Shown here: one piece after another, positions 1 through 10,927 of the stretch
How positions within the stretch are numbered: position 1 is the first letter of the stretch
Layout: every line of letters begins with the position of its first letter
DNA from: Aquibium carbonis
Lineage (GTDB): Bacteria > Pseudomonadota > Alphaproteobacteria > Rhizobiales > Rhizobiaceae
DNA length: 64,000 nucleotides
Assembly: GCF_003970795.1 (NCBI RefSeq)
Contig: NZ_RWKW01000043.1
Coordinates: 1-64,000, forward strand
Reading direction: 5' to 3'
Translations under genes and position numbers: made by a program
The notes under the pieces: model-generated
Databases searched by the model: none
The model's input: the letters and a program-made list of their open reading frames with translations, nothing else
What the model was told of the DNA's origin: nothing

Positions 1-1335
<1,335 letters not shown>

Positions 1336-1712
1336 AATCGTCTCTTTCGGCGGGCAACGCCCGCACTGCGGCCCGGCGGGCGCAACCTGCCGTGGCACTC
1401 TTCTCATGTGAACGACGAGGCGGCGCGCCCGAAACGGGCCGTGGCCGGCTGCGCTGTCGTTACCATCGGCCTCATGCCGACGGAGTTGCCTTCACCACCA
1501 GACCGGTCGATCTCCGAGGAGACGTGATCCGATCGAGGGGAAGGCCAGACGCAACCAGGTCGATTTCCGACGAACCGGCAATGCCGGCCCAAGCGCCTGT
1601 CGCGGCATATGGGCGAGATCGACGGGGAATGCAAGGGATTTCGCCGCGCTGGCGTGAAGCGCCTCCGACGGAGGGCAACCGGCGGCGCAGCCACGCACGC
1701 CGCCGGCCGGTG
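1336..1712. other. Intergenic region upstream of the helicase
   Basis: About 377 bases with no convincing gene on either strand. Short open frames are present but have no ribosome site or recognisable product. It should hold the helicase promoter and 5' leader (leftward) and, at its right end, the hairpin closing the 37-residue peptide gene. Helicase genes of this type often have long, temperature-responsive leaders, but I see no specific element that proves it. Confidence 0.5.
1679..1706 (-). terminator. Stem-loop downstream of the 37-residue membrane peptide gene
   Basis: A perfect 9-bp GC stem (CCGGCGGCG at 1679-1687, CGCCGCCGG at 1698-1706) with a 10-base loop lies just after the stop codon at 1713. 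No clear U-run follows on the minus strand, so it is terminator-like rather than a textbook intrinsic terminator. Confidence 0.45.
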
Positions 1713-1826
1713 TCATTCGCTCGAGGTCACGATCAGGACGGATCGTTCCGGGGTGACGCCGCTGAACGAGGTCCACAGCGCCGCGGCGATGAAGAGGATA
1801 CTCACGATACCGGCCAGGTTGGTCAT
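1713..1826 (-). CDS. Small single-span membrane peptide, 37 residues
   Basis: Function unknown. The frame encodes 37 residues with a hydrophobic stretch at about 4-18 (start MTNLAGIVSILFIAAALW), followed by a short polar tail containing Pro and Arg. The case for a real gene is a strong GGAAGGGAG ribosome site about seven bases before an ATG, a sensible membrane segment, and a stem-loop immediately after the stop. It diverges from the oxygenase gene at 1989 and shares about 160 bases of promoter region with it. It is too short for most gene callers. Small stress-induced membrane peptides look like this, but no family was recognised. Confidence 0.55.
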   Translation of the reverse strand: MTNLAGIVSILFIAAALWTSFSGVTPERSVLIVTSSE

Positions 1827-1988
1827 GGCGAAACTCCCTTCCGTTTCGCCCCGCGCAAGGAAAAGAATAGCGCGGCCGGGCCGGCCTGGCGCCCCCGCGA
1901 CGATAAATTTCTGGTCCAGGCCGTTCCAAAGCGTGAATCCGGCCCGGTTGCGGTTAGGATAGGGGCGTAGTTGCCAGAGGTTCCAGAC

Positions 1989-2972
1989 ATGTCCGACTTT
2001 CCGATTTTCGATCTCTCCCGCTTTGAAAAGGCAGGCCACGACGAACGCGTGCTGCTCGGCGCCGAGGTCGACGACATCTGCCGCCAGACGGGGTTTCTCG
2101 CCATCCGCGGCCACGGCGTGCCGCAAGAGGTCATCGACGGCGCCTGGTTCAAGGCGCGCGCGTTCTTCGATCTGCCCGCCGACGAGAAGCAGAAGGCGAG
2201 GGCGCCTTTCGCCGGCTATCCCTACGGGTATCTCGGGCCCGAATCGGAGGCGCTGGCGAAGTCGAAGGGGCAGGACACCCCGCCGGACCTGAAGGAGAGC
2301 TTCAATGGCGGGCCTCTCGCGGTGCCCGCGGGGCTGGACGACCGGCAGGCACTCGACTTCTGCTATGCCCCGACCATCTGGCCGACCGCCCCGGACGGCT
2401 TTCGTCCGGCCTGGGAGGCCTATTATCGGGCGATGGAAGACCTCGCGGCGCGCATAATGCGCGTCTTCGCGGTGGCGCTGAAGCTCGACGAGGATTTCTT
2501 CGCGCCGACGATCGACAAGCCGATCAGCGCCCTGCGCGCGCTCAACTATCCGCAGCAGCCGGTGCCGCCGAAGCCCGGACAGTTGCGTGCCGGCGCCCAC
2601 ACAGACTACGGCAGCCTGACCATCCTCCTGCCCGAGGCGGGCTCCGGCGGCCTGGAGATCTTCACCCCGGAAGGCAACTGGCGGGCCGTGCCGCCGGTGG
2701 CGGGCGCCTTCGTCATCAACATCGGCGACCTGATGGCGCTGTGGACCAACGACCGCTGGGTGTCGACGCTGCATCGCGTGGTCAATCCCGCGCCGCGCGC
2801 CGACGGCTCCACCCGTCGCCAGTCCTTCGCCTTCTTCCACCAGCCGAACTGGCACCAGGAAATCGCCTGCCTGCCATCCTGTCTTTCGCCGGGCGAGACG
2901 CCGACATACGAGCCGGTGCGCTCCGGTCCGTATCTCATGGGCAAGTTCCAGTCGACGGTGAAGGCGGCATAG
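1989..2972 (+). CDS. 2-oxoglutarate/Fe(II)-dependent oxygenase, isopenicillin N synthase family
   Basis: A 327-residue non-haem iron oxygenase. The DIOX_N region (about 4-130, beginning FPIFDLSRF) is followed by the 2OG-Fe(II) oxygenase core. The iron triad is visible as H204 and D206 in AHTDYGS plus H262 in LHRVVNP, and the 2-oxoglutarate anchor is R277-x-S279 in RRQSFAFF. Substrate is unknown; in proteobacteria these proteins are often annotated as isopenicillin N synthase-like without making penicillins. The ATG at 1989 is preferred over an in-frame TTG at 1971 because AGAGG lies about seven bases upstream. It is a monocistronic-looking gene ahead of eno, separated from it by 97 bases. Confidence 0.88.
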   Translation: MSDFPIFDLSRFEKAGHDERVLLGAEVDDICRQTGFLAIRGHGVPQEVIDGAWFKARAFFDLPADEKQKARAPFAGYPYGYLGPESEALAKSKGQDTPPDLKESFNGGPLAVPAGLDDRQALDFCYAPTIWPTAPDGFRPAWEAYYRAMEDLAARIMRVFAVALKLDEDFFAPTIDKPISALRALNYPQQPVPPKPGQLRAGAHTDYGSLTILLPEAGSGGLEIFTPEGNWRAVPPVAGAFVINIGDLMALWTNDRWVSTLHRVVNPAPRADGSTRRQSFAFFHQPNWHQEIACLPSCLSPGETPTYEPVRSGPYLMGKFQSTVKAA

Positions 2973-3027
2973 GGAGAGTTGCGCCGAGCCGCCCGGCTCG
3001 CATTGCCTTTTCCGCGCCTTCCGCTAA

Positions 3028-4344
<1,317 letters not shown>

Positions 4345-4371
4345 TCCGCTTTCCGGCATGGAGGCTTCGAA

Positions 4372-4393
4372 GGGTCGCCGGTGGCGGCCCTTT
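4372..4393 (+). terminator. Intrinsic terminator after eno
   Basis: GGGTCGCC (4372-4379), a GGT loop and GGCGGCCC (4383-4390) form an 8-bp stem with one G-U pair, followed by TTT and, slightly later, TTTT. Placed 28 bases after the eno stop. Confidence 0.6.
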
Positions 4394-4479
4394 CGCGTTT
4401 TCCGCGGGGCCGGTCGACCGCGCCGTAACCGGGCGTTAAGCACGTCGCGCTAGAAGGGAGGCAAAGGAAGAACCTCCCC

Positions 4480-4806
4480 ATGTGGACGCGCCAGCACAAG
4501 AAGCGGAACACCGGCCGGTACATCGTGCCAGCCTTCGCGACGCTGTTCCTGAGCTATTTCGGCTTCCATGCCTTCAATGGCGAATACGGCATCTACTCCA
4601 AGTACCAGCTTGCCGAACGCAAGGTGGTTCTGCTGGCCGAACTCGACCGCAAGCGCGCGCTCCGCGAGGAGCTCGAGGCGCGGGTGGAGTTGCTGCGCAA
4701 CGGCACCCTGGAGAAGGACATGCTCGACGAGCAGGCCCGCCGCGCACTCAACCTCTCGGCGCCGGACGAGATCACCATCATGCGGTCTTTCAGCAATTCG
4801 AATTAA
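4480..4806 (+). CDS. ftsB: FtsB/DivIC-type septum formation initiator
   Basis: A 108-residue bitopic inner-membrane protein of the divisome, expected to join FtsL and FtsQ and link septal peptidoglycan synthesis to the Z-ring. A basic N-terminus (MWTRQHKKRNTGRY) is followed by one membrane segment (about 15-32), then a heptad-like charged coiled coil (about 44-80, rich in Glu/Arg/Leu). The tail contains LEKDMLDEQARRALNL, typical of the DivIC family. It sits between eno and pdhA, the usual position in rhizobia. An AGGAAG ribosome site precedes the ATG. Confidence 0.85.
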   Translation: MWTRQHKKRNTGRYIVPAFATLFLSYFGFHAFNGEYGIYSKYQLAERKVVLLAELDRKRALREELEARVELLRNGTLEKDMLDEQARRALNLSAPDEITIMRSFSNSN

Positions 4807-4985
4807 CCGGAAGTCGGTTCATTATCGATAGTTCGAACGATTTCCGCTATTTAGCCGCATGACAGCCATGCAGTTTTCCGCGTGGCCGAATTCGATCCTG
4901 CATGCTAGCTTTCCTTCATCCAGGGAGGTGAGAGACAAGCTCGACCTCCCGTGTCCGCGAAGAAGACAGGATCAGGGAGAAGCGA

Positions 4986-6029
4986 ATGAAGGCGGTGGCG
5001 AAAAAGACGTCCCCCAGGACGAAGGCCGACGCCGACGGCACGGCGGCGGTGAAAACCCCCAAGCCCGTCGAGTTCGACAAGGAGCAGGAACTGTCCGCCT
5101 ATCGCAGCATGCTCCTCATCCGCCGTTTCGAGGAGAAGGCCGGCCAGCTCTACGGCATGGGCTTCATCGGCGGCTTCTGCCATCTCTACATCGGCCAGGA
5201 GGCGGTCGTGACCGGCCTTCGCATGTCGATGAAGGACGGCGACCAGATGATCACCGCCTATCGAGACCACGGCCACATGCTGGCCATGGAGATGACGCCG
5301 CGCGGCGTGATGGCCGAGCTGACCGGGCGCCGGGGCGGCTACTCCCGCGGCAAGGGCGGCTCCATGCACATGTTCTCCAAGGAAAAGAACTTCTATGGCG
5401 GTCATGGCATCGTCGGCGCCCAGGTGTCGCTCGGCACCGGGCTGGCCTTCGCCAACCGCTACCGCGAGAATGACTTCGTCTCGCTGACCTTCTTCGGCGA
5501 CGGCGCCGCCAACCAGGGCCAGGTCTACGAGAGCTTCAACATGGCCTCGCTGTGGAAGCTGCCGGTGATCTACGTCATCGAGAACAACCGCTACGCCATG
5601 GGCACGTCGGTGACGCGCTCCTCCGCCGAGACCGATTTCTCGCATCGCGGCATCTCCTTCAAGATCCCGGGCATCCAGGTCGACGGCATGGACGTGCGTG
5701 CGGTCAAGGCTGCCGGCGACCTGGCGCTGGACTGGTGCCGGTCGGGCAAGGGACCGATCATCCTGGAGATGCAGACCTATCGCTATCGCGGCCATTCGAT
5801 GTCCGATCCGGCGAAGTACCGCTCGAAGGACGAGGTCCAGAAGATGCGCTCCGAGCACGATCCGATCGAGCAGGTGAAGGCCCGGCTCGTGGAGAAGGGC
5901 TGGGCGAGCGAGGAAGAGCTGAAGGCGATCGACAAGGAGGTTCGCGACATCGTGGCCGATTCGGCCGATTTCGCGCAGACCGATCCTGAGCCGGATGTTT
6001 CGGAGCTCTACACCGACATCCTGCGCTGA
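4986..6029 (+). CDS. pdhA: Pyruvate dehydrogenase E1 component, alpha subunit
   Basis: With PdhB it forms the thiamine-diphosphate E1 that decarboxylates pyruvate and acetylates the lipoyl arm of E2. The length of 347 residues is standard. The TPP motif runs from GDGAANQGQVYESFNMA to IENN. The YRYRGHSMSDP loop, equivalent to the phosphorylation loop of eukaryotic E1 alpha, is present. The first 35 residues are a Lys/Thr/Ala-rich extension typical of alphaproteobacteria. An AGGGAGAAGCGA ribosome site precedes the ATG. First gene of a pdh operon that also carries two non-pdh genes (6042 and 7812). Confidence 0.97.
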   Translation: MKAVAKKTSPRTKADADGTAAVKTPKPVEFDKEQELSAYRSMLLIRRFEEKAGQLYGMGFIGGFCHLYIGQEAVVTGLRMSMKDGDQMITAYRDHGHMLAMEMTPRGVMAELTGRRGGYSRGKGGSMHMFSKEKNFYGGHGIVGAQVSLGTGLAFANRYRENDFVSLTFFGDGAANQGQVYESFNMASLWKLPVIYVIENNRYAMGTSVTRSSAETDFSHRGISFKIPGIQVDGMDVRAVKAAGDLALDWCRSGKGPIILEMQTYRYRGHSMSDPAKYRSKDEVQKMRSEHDPIEQVKARLVEKGWASEEELKAIDKEVRDIVADSADFAQTDPEPDVSELYTDILR

Positions 6030-6041
6030 CGACTGCGTCCG

Positions 6042-6317
6042 ATGCGCCCGATTCCGGATCCGACCGTCCTTCTGCTGGCAACCGGCGTGGTGGCGCTGGT
6101 CGGATGGTTCTTCTGGTTCGTGCTTGCCGGGACGTTCGGGACGGTTCGCCATATCTCCCGGCAACTCGACGAACGTTCGGCGCGGCAGCGCATCGCGCTC
6201 GCCGGATCGGTCACGCGGGCGACGTCGCTCTGGCTCGTCGCGGTTCGCGTCATTCCCATTGGTACGTTGGTCGGCCTTCTGGCCTACCAGTTCGCAGGCA
6301 AGTTCCATATCCGCTGA
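6042..6317 (+). CDS. Small two-span membrane protein of unknown function within the pdh operon
   Basis: 91 residues, no family recognised. Two hydrophobic stretches are visible, about 8-31 (LLLATGVVALVGWFFWFVLAG) and about 60-83, linked by a basic, Arg-rich segment (about 32-58), so a hairpin in the inner membrane is likely. It starts 12 bases after pdhA stops and ends 30 bases before pdhB, so it must be co-transcribed with them. Base use resembles the neighbours. Position between E1 alpha and E1 beta is unusual; a functional link to the complex is only inferred from the location. Confidence 0.6.
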   Translation: MRPIPDPTVLLLATGVVALVGWFFWFVLAGTFGTVRHISRQLDERSARQRIALAGSVTRATSLWLVAVRVIPIGTLVGLLAYQFAGKFHIR

Positions 6318-6347
6318 GAGCGGACGAATAAGATAGGTGAGGATACC

Positions 6348-7787
6348 ATGCCCGTCGACATCCTGATGCCGGCCCTCTCGCCCACGATGGAAGAGGGCAC
6401 TCTGTCGAAATGGCTGAAGAAGGAGGGCGATAGCGTCGCCCCTGGCGACGTGATCGCCGAGATCGAGACCGACAAGGCGACCATGGAAGTGGAAGCCGTC
6501 GACGAGGGCACGCTGGGCAAGATCCTGGTCGCCGAGGGCACCGAGAACGTCAAGGTCAACACGCCGATCGCGGTGCTCGTGGCCGAGGGCGAGAGCGCGG
6601 ACGACAGCCCGAAGCCTGCCGCCTCCGCCACGCCGCAGGCCTCCTCGAAGCCCGACGCCGATACGCCGAAGGCGGCTGCCGACGATGCCGGCGGCAAGGC
6701 GCGACCGGCGGCCGAGGAAACGTCCGGCAAGCAGGCGCAGACCGTTCCGGCCGAGCCGAAGGCCACGGTTGCCGCCGATCCCGACATTCCGGCGGGCACG
6801 GAGATGGTGCCGACCACGGTTCGCGAGGCGCTGCGCGACGCCATGGCCGAGGAGATGCGCCGCGACGCCGACGTGTTCATCATGGGCGAGGAGGTGGCCG
6901 AGTACCAGGGCGCCTACAAGATCACGCAGGGGCTGCTGCAGGAATTCGGTCCCAAGCGCGTGGTCGACACCCCGATCACCGAGCACGGCTTTGCCGGCGT
7001 GGGCGTCGGCGCCGCGATGTCCGGGCTGAAGCCGATCGTCGAGTTCATGACCTTCAATTTCGCCATGCAGGCGATCGACCAGATCGTCAATTCGGCGGCC
7101 AAGACGCTCTACATGTCGGGCGGCCAGATGGGCGCGCCGATCGTCTTTCGCGGTCCCAACGGCGCGGCCGCGCGCGTCGGCGCCCAGCACAGCCAGGACT
7201 ATGCCGCCTGGTACGGCCATATCCCCGGCCTCAAGGTGGTGCAGCCCTATACGGCGGCCGATGCCAAGGGCCTGCTGAAGGCGGCGATCCGCGATCCCAA
7301 CCCGGTGATCTTCCTCGAGAACGAAATCCTCTACGGCCAGACCTTCGACGTGCCGAAGCTGGACGATTTCGTGCTGCCGATCGGCAAGGCGCGCATCCAC
7401 CGCACCGGCAAGGACGCGACCATCGTGTCCTTCGGCATCGGCATGACCTATGCCGTGAAGGCCGCCGACAAGCTGGCCGAGGAGGGCATCGACGTCGAGA
7501 TCGTCGACTTGCGGACCATCCGGCCGATGGACCTCGACACGGTGATCGAGAGCGTCAGGAAGACCAACCGCCTCGTCACCGTGGAGGAAGGCTTTCCGCA
7601 GTCGTCCGTCGGCGATCACATCGCCAGCCAGGTGATGCAGCGCGCCTTCGACCATCTCGACGCGCCGGTGATCACGATCTGCGGCAAGGACGTGCCGATG
7701 CCCTATGCCGCCAATCTCGAAAAGCTCGCGCTGCCGAATGTCGGCGAAGTGGTCGAGGCGGTGAAGGCGGTGTGCTACCGTCGCTGA
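6348..7787 (+). CDS. pdhB: Pyruvate dehydrogenase E1 component, beta subunit, with N-terminal lipoyl domain
   Basis: Beta half of the E1 decarboxylase. Residues 1-78 are a lipoyl domain with the modified lysine K43 in [11 protein letters not shown]. Residues about 79-140 are an Ala/Pro/Lys/Asp linker. From about 140 the transketolase-like beta fold begins ([13 protein letters not shown]), with [17 protein letters not shown], the [14 protein letters not shown] segment and the C-terminal DLRTIRPMD domain. The total of 479 residues fits the lipoyl-fused alphaproteobacterial form. The extra lipoyl arm is a second substrate for the lipoyl synthase at 14535. DNA of the lipoyl domain is nearly identical to that of pdhC. 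Confidence 0.97.
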   Translation: MPVDILMPALSPTMEEGTLSKWLKKEGDSVAPGDVIAEIETDKATMEVEAVDEGTLGKILVAEGTENVKVNTPIAVLVAEGESADDSPKPAASATPQASSKPDADTPKAAADDAGGKARPAAEETSGKQAQTVPAEPKATVAADPDIPAGTEMVPTTVREALRDAMAEEMRRDADVFIMGEEVAEYQGAYKITQGLLQEFGPKRVVDTPITEHGFAGVGVGAAMSGLKPIVEFMTFNFAMQAIDQIVNSAAKTLYMSGGQMGAPIVFRGPNGAAARVGAQHSQDYAAWYGHIPGLKVVQPYTAADAKGLLKAAIRDPNPVIFLENEILYGQTFDVPKLDDFVLPIGKARIHRTGKDATIVSFGIGMTYAVKAADKLAEEGIDVEIVDLRTIRPMDLDTVIESVRKTNRLVTVEEGFPQSSVGDHIASQVMQRAFDHLDAPVITICGKDVPMPYAANLEKLALPNVGEVVEAVKAVCYRR

Positions 7788-7811
7788 TCGAAGGTCGGGA
7801 GGGACCGCGAA

Positions 7812-8435
7812 GTGAGCGCATCCGCAACGGACGAGAAGAGGCCGGCGACCTACGCCGATCTCGAAGCCGTGCCGGAGCATCTGGTGGCGGAGATCATCGA
7901 CGGCGTGCTGCGGACGCATCCGCGGCCTTCGCCGCGGCATGGAGCGAGCGCGTTCAGCCTTGGTGGCGTCCTGACGGGACCATTCCAGAAAGGCGCGGGC
8001 GGACCTGGTGGCTGGGTGTTTTTCATCGAGCCGGAAGTGAAGTTCGAGGACGACATCCTCGTGCCTGACTTGGTCGGGTGGCGCCGCGAGAGGCTGATGT
8101 CCTACCCGGAGAAGAACTATTTCACGATCGCACCGGACTGGGTCTGCGAGGTTCTTTCCGGATCGACCGAACGGCGTGATCGCACGGTCAAGATGCGCAT
8201 CTACGCCAAGGCCGGCATTCCGCATCTCTGGCTGATCGATCCCCGGCTCCAGATACTGGAAGCGTTCGAGAACAATGGCGGCCGCTGGACAAAGGTCGGC
8301 GACTGGAACTCCGCCGACGATGTCCGCGCGCCGCCCTTCGACGCCATTACCTTCCCGCTCGCCGACCTGTGGCCGCTCGACCCGCCGCTCGGCCTGAACG
8401 AAGACCCCACGCCCTATTACGCCGGAGACAGATAG
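7812..8435 (+). CDS. Uma2-family (DUF820) putative PD-(D/E)XK endonuclease
   Basis: 207 residues of the Uma2/DUF820 restriction-endonuclease-like fold. Features seen are AEIIDGVLRTHP (about 25-40), the acidic EDDILVPDLVGWR active-site strand, PDWVCEVLSGSTERRDRTVK with the E...K part of the site, and AGIPHLWLIDP. Cellular role is unknown; family members are abundant in cyanobacteria and often mobile. It starts at GTG after a GGGAGGG site, 24 bases past pdhB. It stops on the base before the pdhC ATG, so the pdhC ribosome site (GGAG at 8425-8428) lies inside its last codons. This is an accessory gene lodged in an essential operon; it must be co-transcribed with pdhBC. Confidence 0.82.
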   Translation: MSASATDEKRPATYADLEAVPEHLVAEIIDGVLRTHPRPSPRHGASAFSLGGVLTGPFQKGAGGPGGWVFFIEPEVKFEDDILVPDLVGWRRERLMSYPEKNYFTIAPDWVCEVLSGSTERRDRTVKMRIYAKAGIPHLWLIDPRLQILEAFENNGGRWTKVGDWNSADDVRAPPFDAITFPLADLWPLDPPLGLNEDPTPYYAGDR

Positions 8436-9797
8436 ATGCCCATCAACATCACCATGCCGGCCCTCTCGCCCACGATGGAGGAGGGCAACCTCGCCAAATG
8501 GCTGGTCAAGGAGGGCGACCATGTCGCGCCGGGCGACGTGATCGCCGAGATCGAGACCGACAAGGCGACAATGGAAGTGGAAGCCGTCGACGAGGGCACG
8601 GTGGCCAAGCTCGTCGTCCCGGCCGGCACCGAAGGCGTCAAGGTCAACGCGGTGATCGCGATCCTGGCGGGCGTGGGCGAGGATGCCGGCGCTGCGGCCA
8701 AGGGCGGCGGCGACGCCGCGCCCGCCAAGGCCGAGGCGAAGCCGGCGGAGAAGGGCGCTACCCCGCCCACCTCTCGGTCCGTCACGCCCCCCTCTGCCCT
8801 GCCGGGCATCTCCCCCACAAGGGGGGAGATCAGCCAGTCTCGAACCTTCGCCTCGCCGCTGGCGCGGCGCATCGCGGGCGAGGCCGGGATCGACCTCTCC
8901 GCCATCGACGGCTCGGGTCCGCATGGCCGCGTGGTGAAGGCCGACGTGGAGAAGGCGGTCGCAGGGGGCGGGGCCAAGGCGGCGCCGGTCGGAAAGGCGG
9001 AGGGCGGCGCGCCCGCGCCCGCCGCTGCCGCGCCCGCAGCCAAGCCGATGTCCGACGACACCGTGCTGAAGCTGTTCGAGGAGGGCTCCTACGATCTCCT
9101 GCCGCATGACGGCATGCGCAAGACGATCGCCGCGCGGCTGACCGAATCGCATCAGACCGTGCCGGCCTATTTCGTCTCGATGGACTGCGAGATCGACGCG
9201 CTCCTGAAGCTGCGCGCCGAGATCAACGCCGCCGCGCCGATGATGAAGGGCGAAAAGGGCGAGGCGCCGGCCTACAAGCTCTCGGTCAACGACTTCGTCA
9301 TCAAAGCGATGGCGCTGGCGCTACGCGACGTGCCGATGGCCAACGCCTCGTGGACCTCGACCGCGCGGGTCAGGCACAAGCATTCCGATATCGGCGTGGC
9401 GGTGGCGATTCCCGACGGCCTGATCACGCCGATCATCCGCAAGGCGGAGCAAAAGACGCTGTCGGTCATCTCCAACGAGATGAAGGATCTGGCGAAACGC
9501 GCCCGCGACAAGAAGCTGAAGCCCGTGGAATACCAGGGCGGCACGACGGCGGTGTCGAACCTCGGCATGTTCGGCGTCTCGAACTTCACCTCGATCATCA
9601 ACCCGCCGCACGCCTCGATCGTGTCGATCGGCGCGGGCGTCGAGAAGCCGGTGGTGAAGAAGGGCGAGATCGCCATCGCCACCGTCATGACCGCCACCTT
9701 CGCCTTCGACCATCGGGTCATCGACGGCGCGCTGGGCGCCGAACTCGCGGCGGCGTTCCAGCGGCACATCGAGAAGCCGATGGGGATGCTGGTGTAG
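8436..9797 (+). CDS. pdhC: Pyruvate dehydrogenase E2, dihydrolipoamide acetyltransferase
   Basis: Core of the pyruvate dehydrogenase complex; transfers acetyl from lipoamide to CoA. Domains: lipoyl 1-78 with K43 in [11 protein letters not shown]; an Ala/Pro linker; peripheral-subunit-binding domain about 138-172 (ASPLARRIAGEAG...GPHGRVVKAD); a second linker; and the catalytic domain about 225-453 with H426 and D430 in DHRVIDG. Total 453 residues. Odd point: residues about 116-133 (VTPPSALPGISPTRGEIS) in the first linker are the in-frame translation of a GC-rich palindromic repeat found elsewhere as intergenic DNA. The insertion falls in a flexible linker and leaves all domains intact. Confidence 0.96.
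   Translation: MPINITMPALSPTMEEGNLAKWLVKEGDHVAPGDVIAEIETDKATMEVEAVDEGTVAKLVVPAGTEGVKVNAVIAILAGVGEDAGAAAKGGGDAAPAKAEAKPAEKGATPPTSRSVTPPSALPGISPTRGEISQSRTFASPLARRIAGEAGIDLSAIDGSGPHGRVVKADVEKAVAGGGAKAAPVGKAEGGAPAPAAAAPAAKPMSDDTVLKLFEEGSYDLLPHDGMRKTIAARLTESHQTVPAYFVSMDCEIDALLKLRAEINAAAPMMKGEKGEAPAYKLSVNDFVIKAMALALRDVPMANASWTSTARVRHKHSDIGVAVAIPDGLITPIIRKAEQKTLSVISNEMKDLAKRARDKKLKPVEYQGGTTAVSNLGMFGVSNFTSIINPPHASIVSIGAGVEKPVVKKGEIAIATVMTATFAFDHRVIDGALGAELAAAFQRHIEKPMGMLV
8785..8835. repeat. GC-rich palindromic element inside pdhC coding sequence
   Basis: The stretch beginning CGCCCCCCTCTGCCCTGCC and containing CATCTCCCCCAC and GGGGGGAGATC matches, base for base over most of its length, the copies at 40856-40905 and (inverted) 40951-41013. 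Its centre (ATCTCCCCC / GGGGGAGAT) is self-complementary. It is read in frame in the E2 linker without a stop codon. Confidence 0.8.
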
Positions 9798-9803
9798 GCG
9801 AAA

Positions 9804-9824
9804 CCCTCTCCCTTTCGGGGAGGG
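9804..9824 (+). terminator. Imperfect hairpin after pdhC
   Basis: CCCTC-T-CCC (9804-9812) can pair with GGG-GAGGG (9817-9824) around a TTTC loop with one bulged T. No U-run follows, and the next gene's ribosome site begins a few bases later. It may be a degenerate repeat element rather than a terminator. Confidence 0.3.
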
Positions 9825-9840
9825 GGCAGTGGAGCATCTC

Positions 9841-10479
9841 ATGAGAAACGTCCTCTGCTATGGCGACTCGCTCACCTGGGGCTATTCGGCCGAAGGGCCG
9901 TCGCGCCATGACTACGCCGACCGCTGGCCGAGCGTGCTGCAGGCAGCCCTCGGGCACCAGGCGGTGGTGATCGCCGAAGGGCTGAACGGCCGCACGACCG
10001 CCTTCGACGACCATCTGGGCGGGGCCGACCGCAACGGGGCGCGGGCGCTGCCGGTGGCGCTGGTCAGCCACGCGCCGCTCGACCTCGTCATCCTGATGCT
10101 CGGCACCAACGACATGAAACCGTTCATCTGCGGCCGCGCCATCGGCGCCAAGCAGGGCATGCGACGGCTGATCGACATCGTGCGCGGCACCACCTATCCG
10201 CTCGGCGCCGAGCCGCCGGAGATCCTGATCGTGGCGCCGCCGCCACTGAGCGAGACCGCCGATCCGGATTTCGCGGCCATGTTCGAGGGCGGCGTGCCGG
10301 AGTCCGAGATGCTGGCGAGCTTCTATTCCGAACTTGCCGACGACACCGGCTGCGGTTTCTTCGACGCCGGCTCGGTCGTGGAGACGACGCCGATCGATGG
10401 CGTGCATCTCGACGCGGCCGGCACCCGCGCGCTCGGCAAGGCGATGGAGCCGATCGTGCGCATGATGCTCGGACTGTAG
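9841..10479 (+). CDS. SGNH/GDSL-family hydrolase (arylesterase-like)
   Basis: 212-residue lipase/esterase of the SGNH superfamily. Block I GDSLTWGYS carries the nucleophile serine, block III LGTNDMK the oxyanion Asn, and block V DGVHLDAAG the Asp-x-x-His pair. No signal peptide is visible, so it is probably cytosolic. Natural substrate unknown; relatives hydrolyse aryl or short-chain esters. The ATG at 9841 has GGAG six bases upstream; an in-frame GTG at 9829 is possible but lacks a site. It lies between pdhC and lpdA in the same direction and may be co-transcribed. Confidence 0.85.
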   Translation: MRNVLCYGDSLTWGYSAEGPSRHDYADRWPSVLQAALGHQAVVIAEGLNGRTTAFDDHLGGADRNGARALPVALVSHAPLDLVILMLGTNDMKPFICGRAIGAKQGMRRLIDIVRGTTYPLGAEPPEILIVAPPPLSETADPDFAAMFEGGVPESEMLASFYSELADDTGCGFFDAGSVVETTPIDGVHLDAAGTRALGKAMEPIVRMMLGL

Positions 10480-10572
10480 GCCTTCGGCGCGAACAAGAGG
10501 ACCGTTGATCGAAATCAAGGAGTTCCGGGCGGCCAGGAATAGCCTGACGACATCGAAACGGGAGACCAAGAG

Positions 10573-10842
10573 ATGTCGCACACACCGCACGAACTGGCCG
10601 AGGAATTTCCGGAGCACGTCGCGCTGATGCACCACATGCGATCGACGGACGGCCATTTTCATCGGCTGGCCAACGCGTATCATGAGGTGAACCGGACGAT
10701 CCATCGGGCCGAGACCGACGTCGAGCCGATGGACGACATGCACGTGGCCGAACTGCGCAAGCAGCGCATGCGGCTGAAGGACGAGATCTACACCATGCTG
10801 GTGCGGCACGAGCCGGCGCCGGCGCCCGTGACGGAGGGGTGA
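10573..10842 (+). CDS. DUF465 (YdcH-like) small protein
   Basis: 89-residue, mostly helical, highly charged cytosolic protein. It matches DUF465 by the central HFHRLANAYHEVNRTIHRAE helix and the later LRKQRMRLKDEIYTML helix, which form an antiparallel coiled coil in this family. Function unknown. It has a GGGAGACC ribosome site, starts 93 bases after the esterase and ends 85 bases before lpdA. The C-terminus ends in a short Pro/Ala tail. Confidence 0.8.
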   Translation: MSHTPHELAEEFPEHVALMHHMRSTDGHFHRLANAYHEVNRTIHRAETDVEPMDDMHVAELRKQRMRLKDEIYTMLVRHEPAPAPVTEG

Positions 10843-10927
10843 GGGCAAGGGCCTCCGCTCCTCCCGAGACCGGCGGCAGGCCATCCGAATGGTCCTGCCG
10901 CCGACCCGTTCAGGAGTGGAAGCGCAC

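Noticed and set aside
4905-9152. Very long minus-strand open frame opposite the pdh genes
   Set aside because: GC-rich codon bias leaves the opposite strand open; the product is Arg/His/Gly/Asp-rich with no motifs, and the plus strand holds clear PdhA, PdhB and PdhC.
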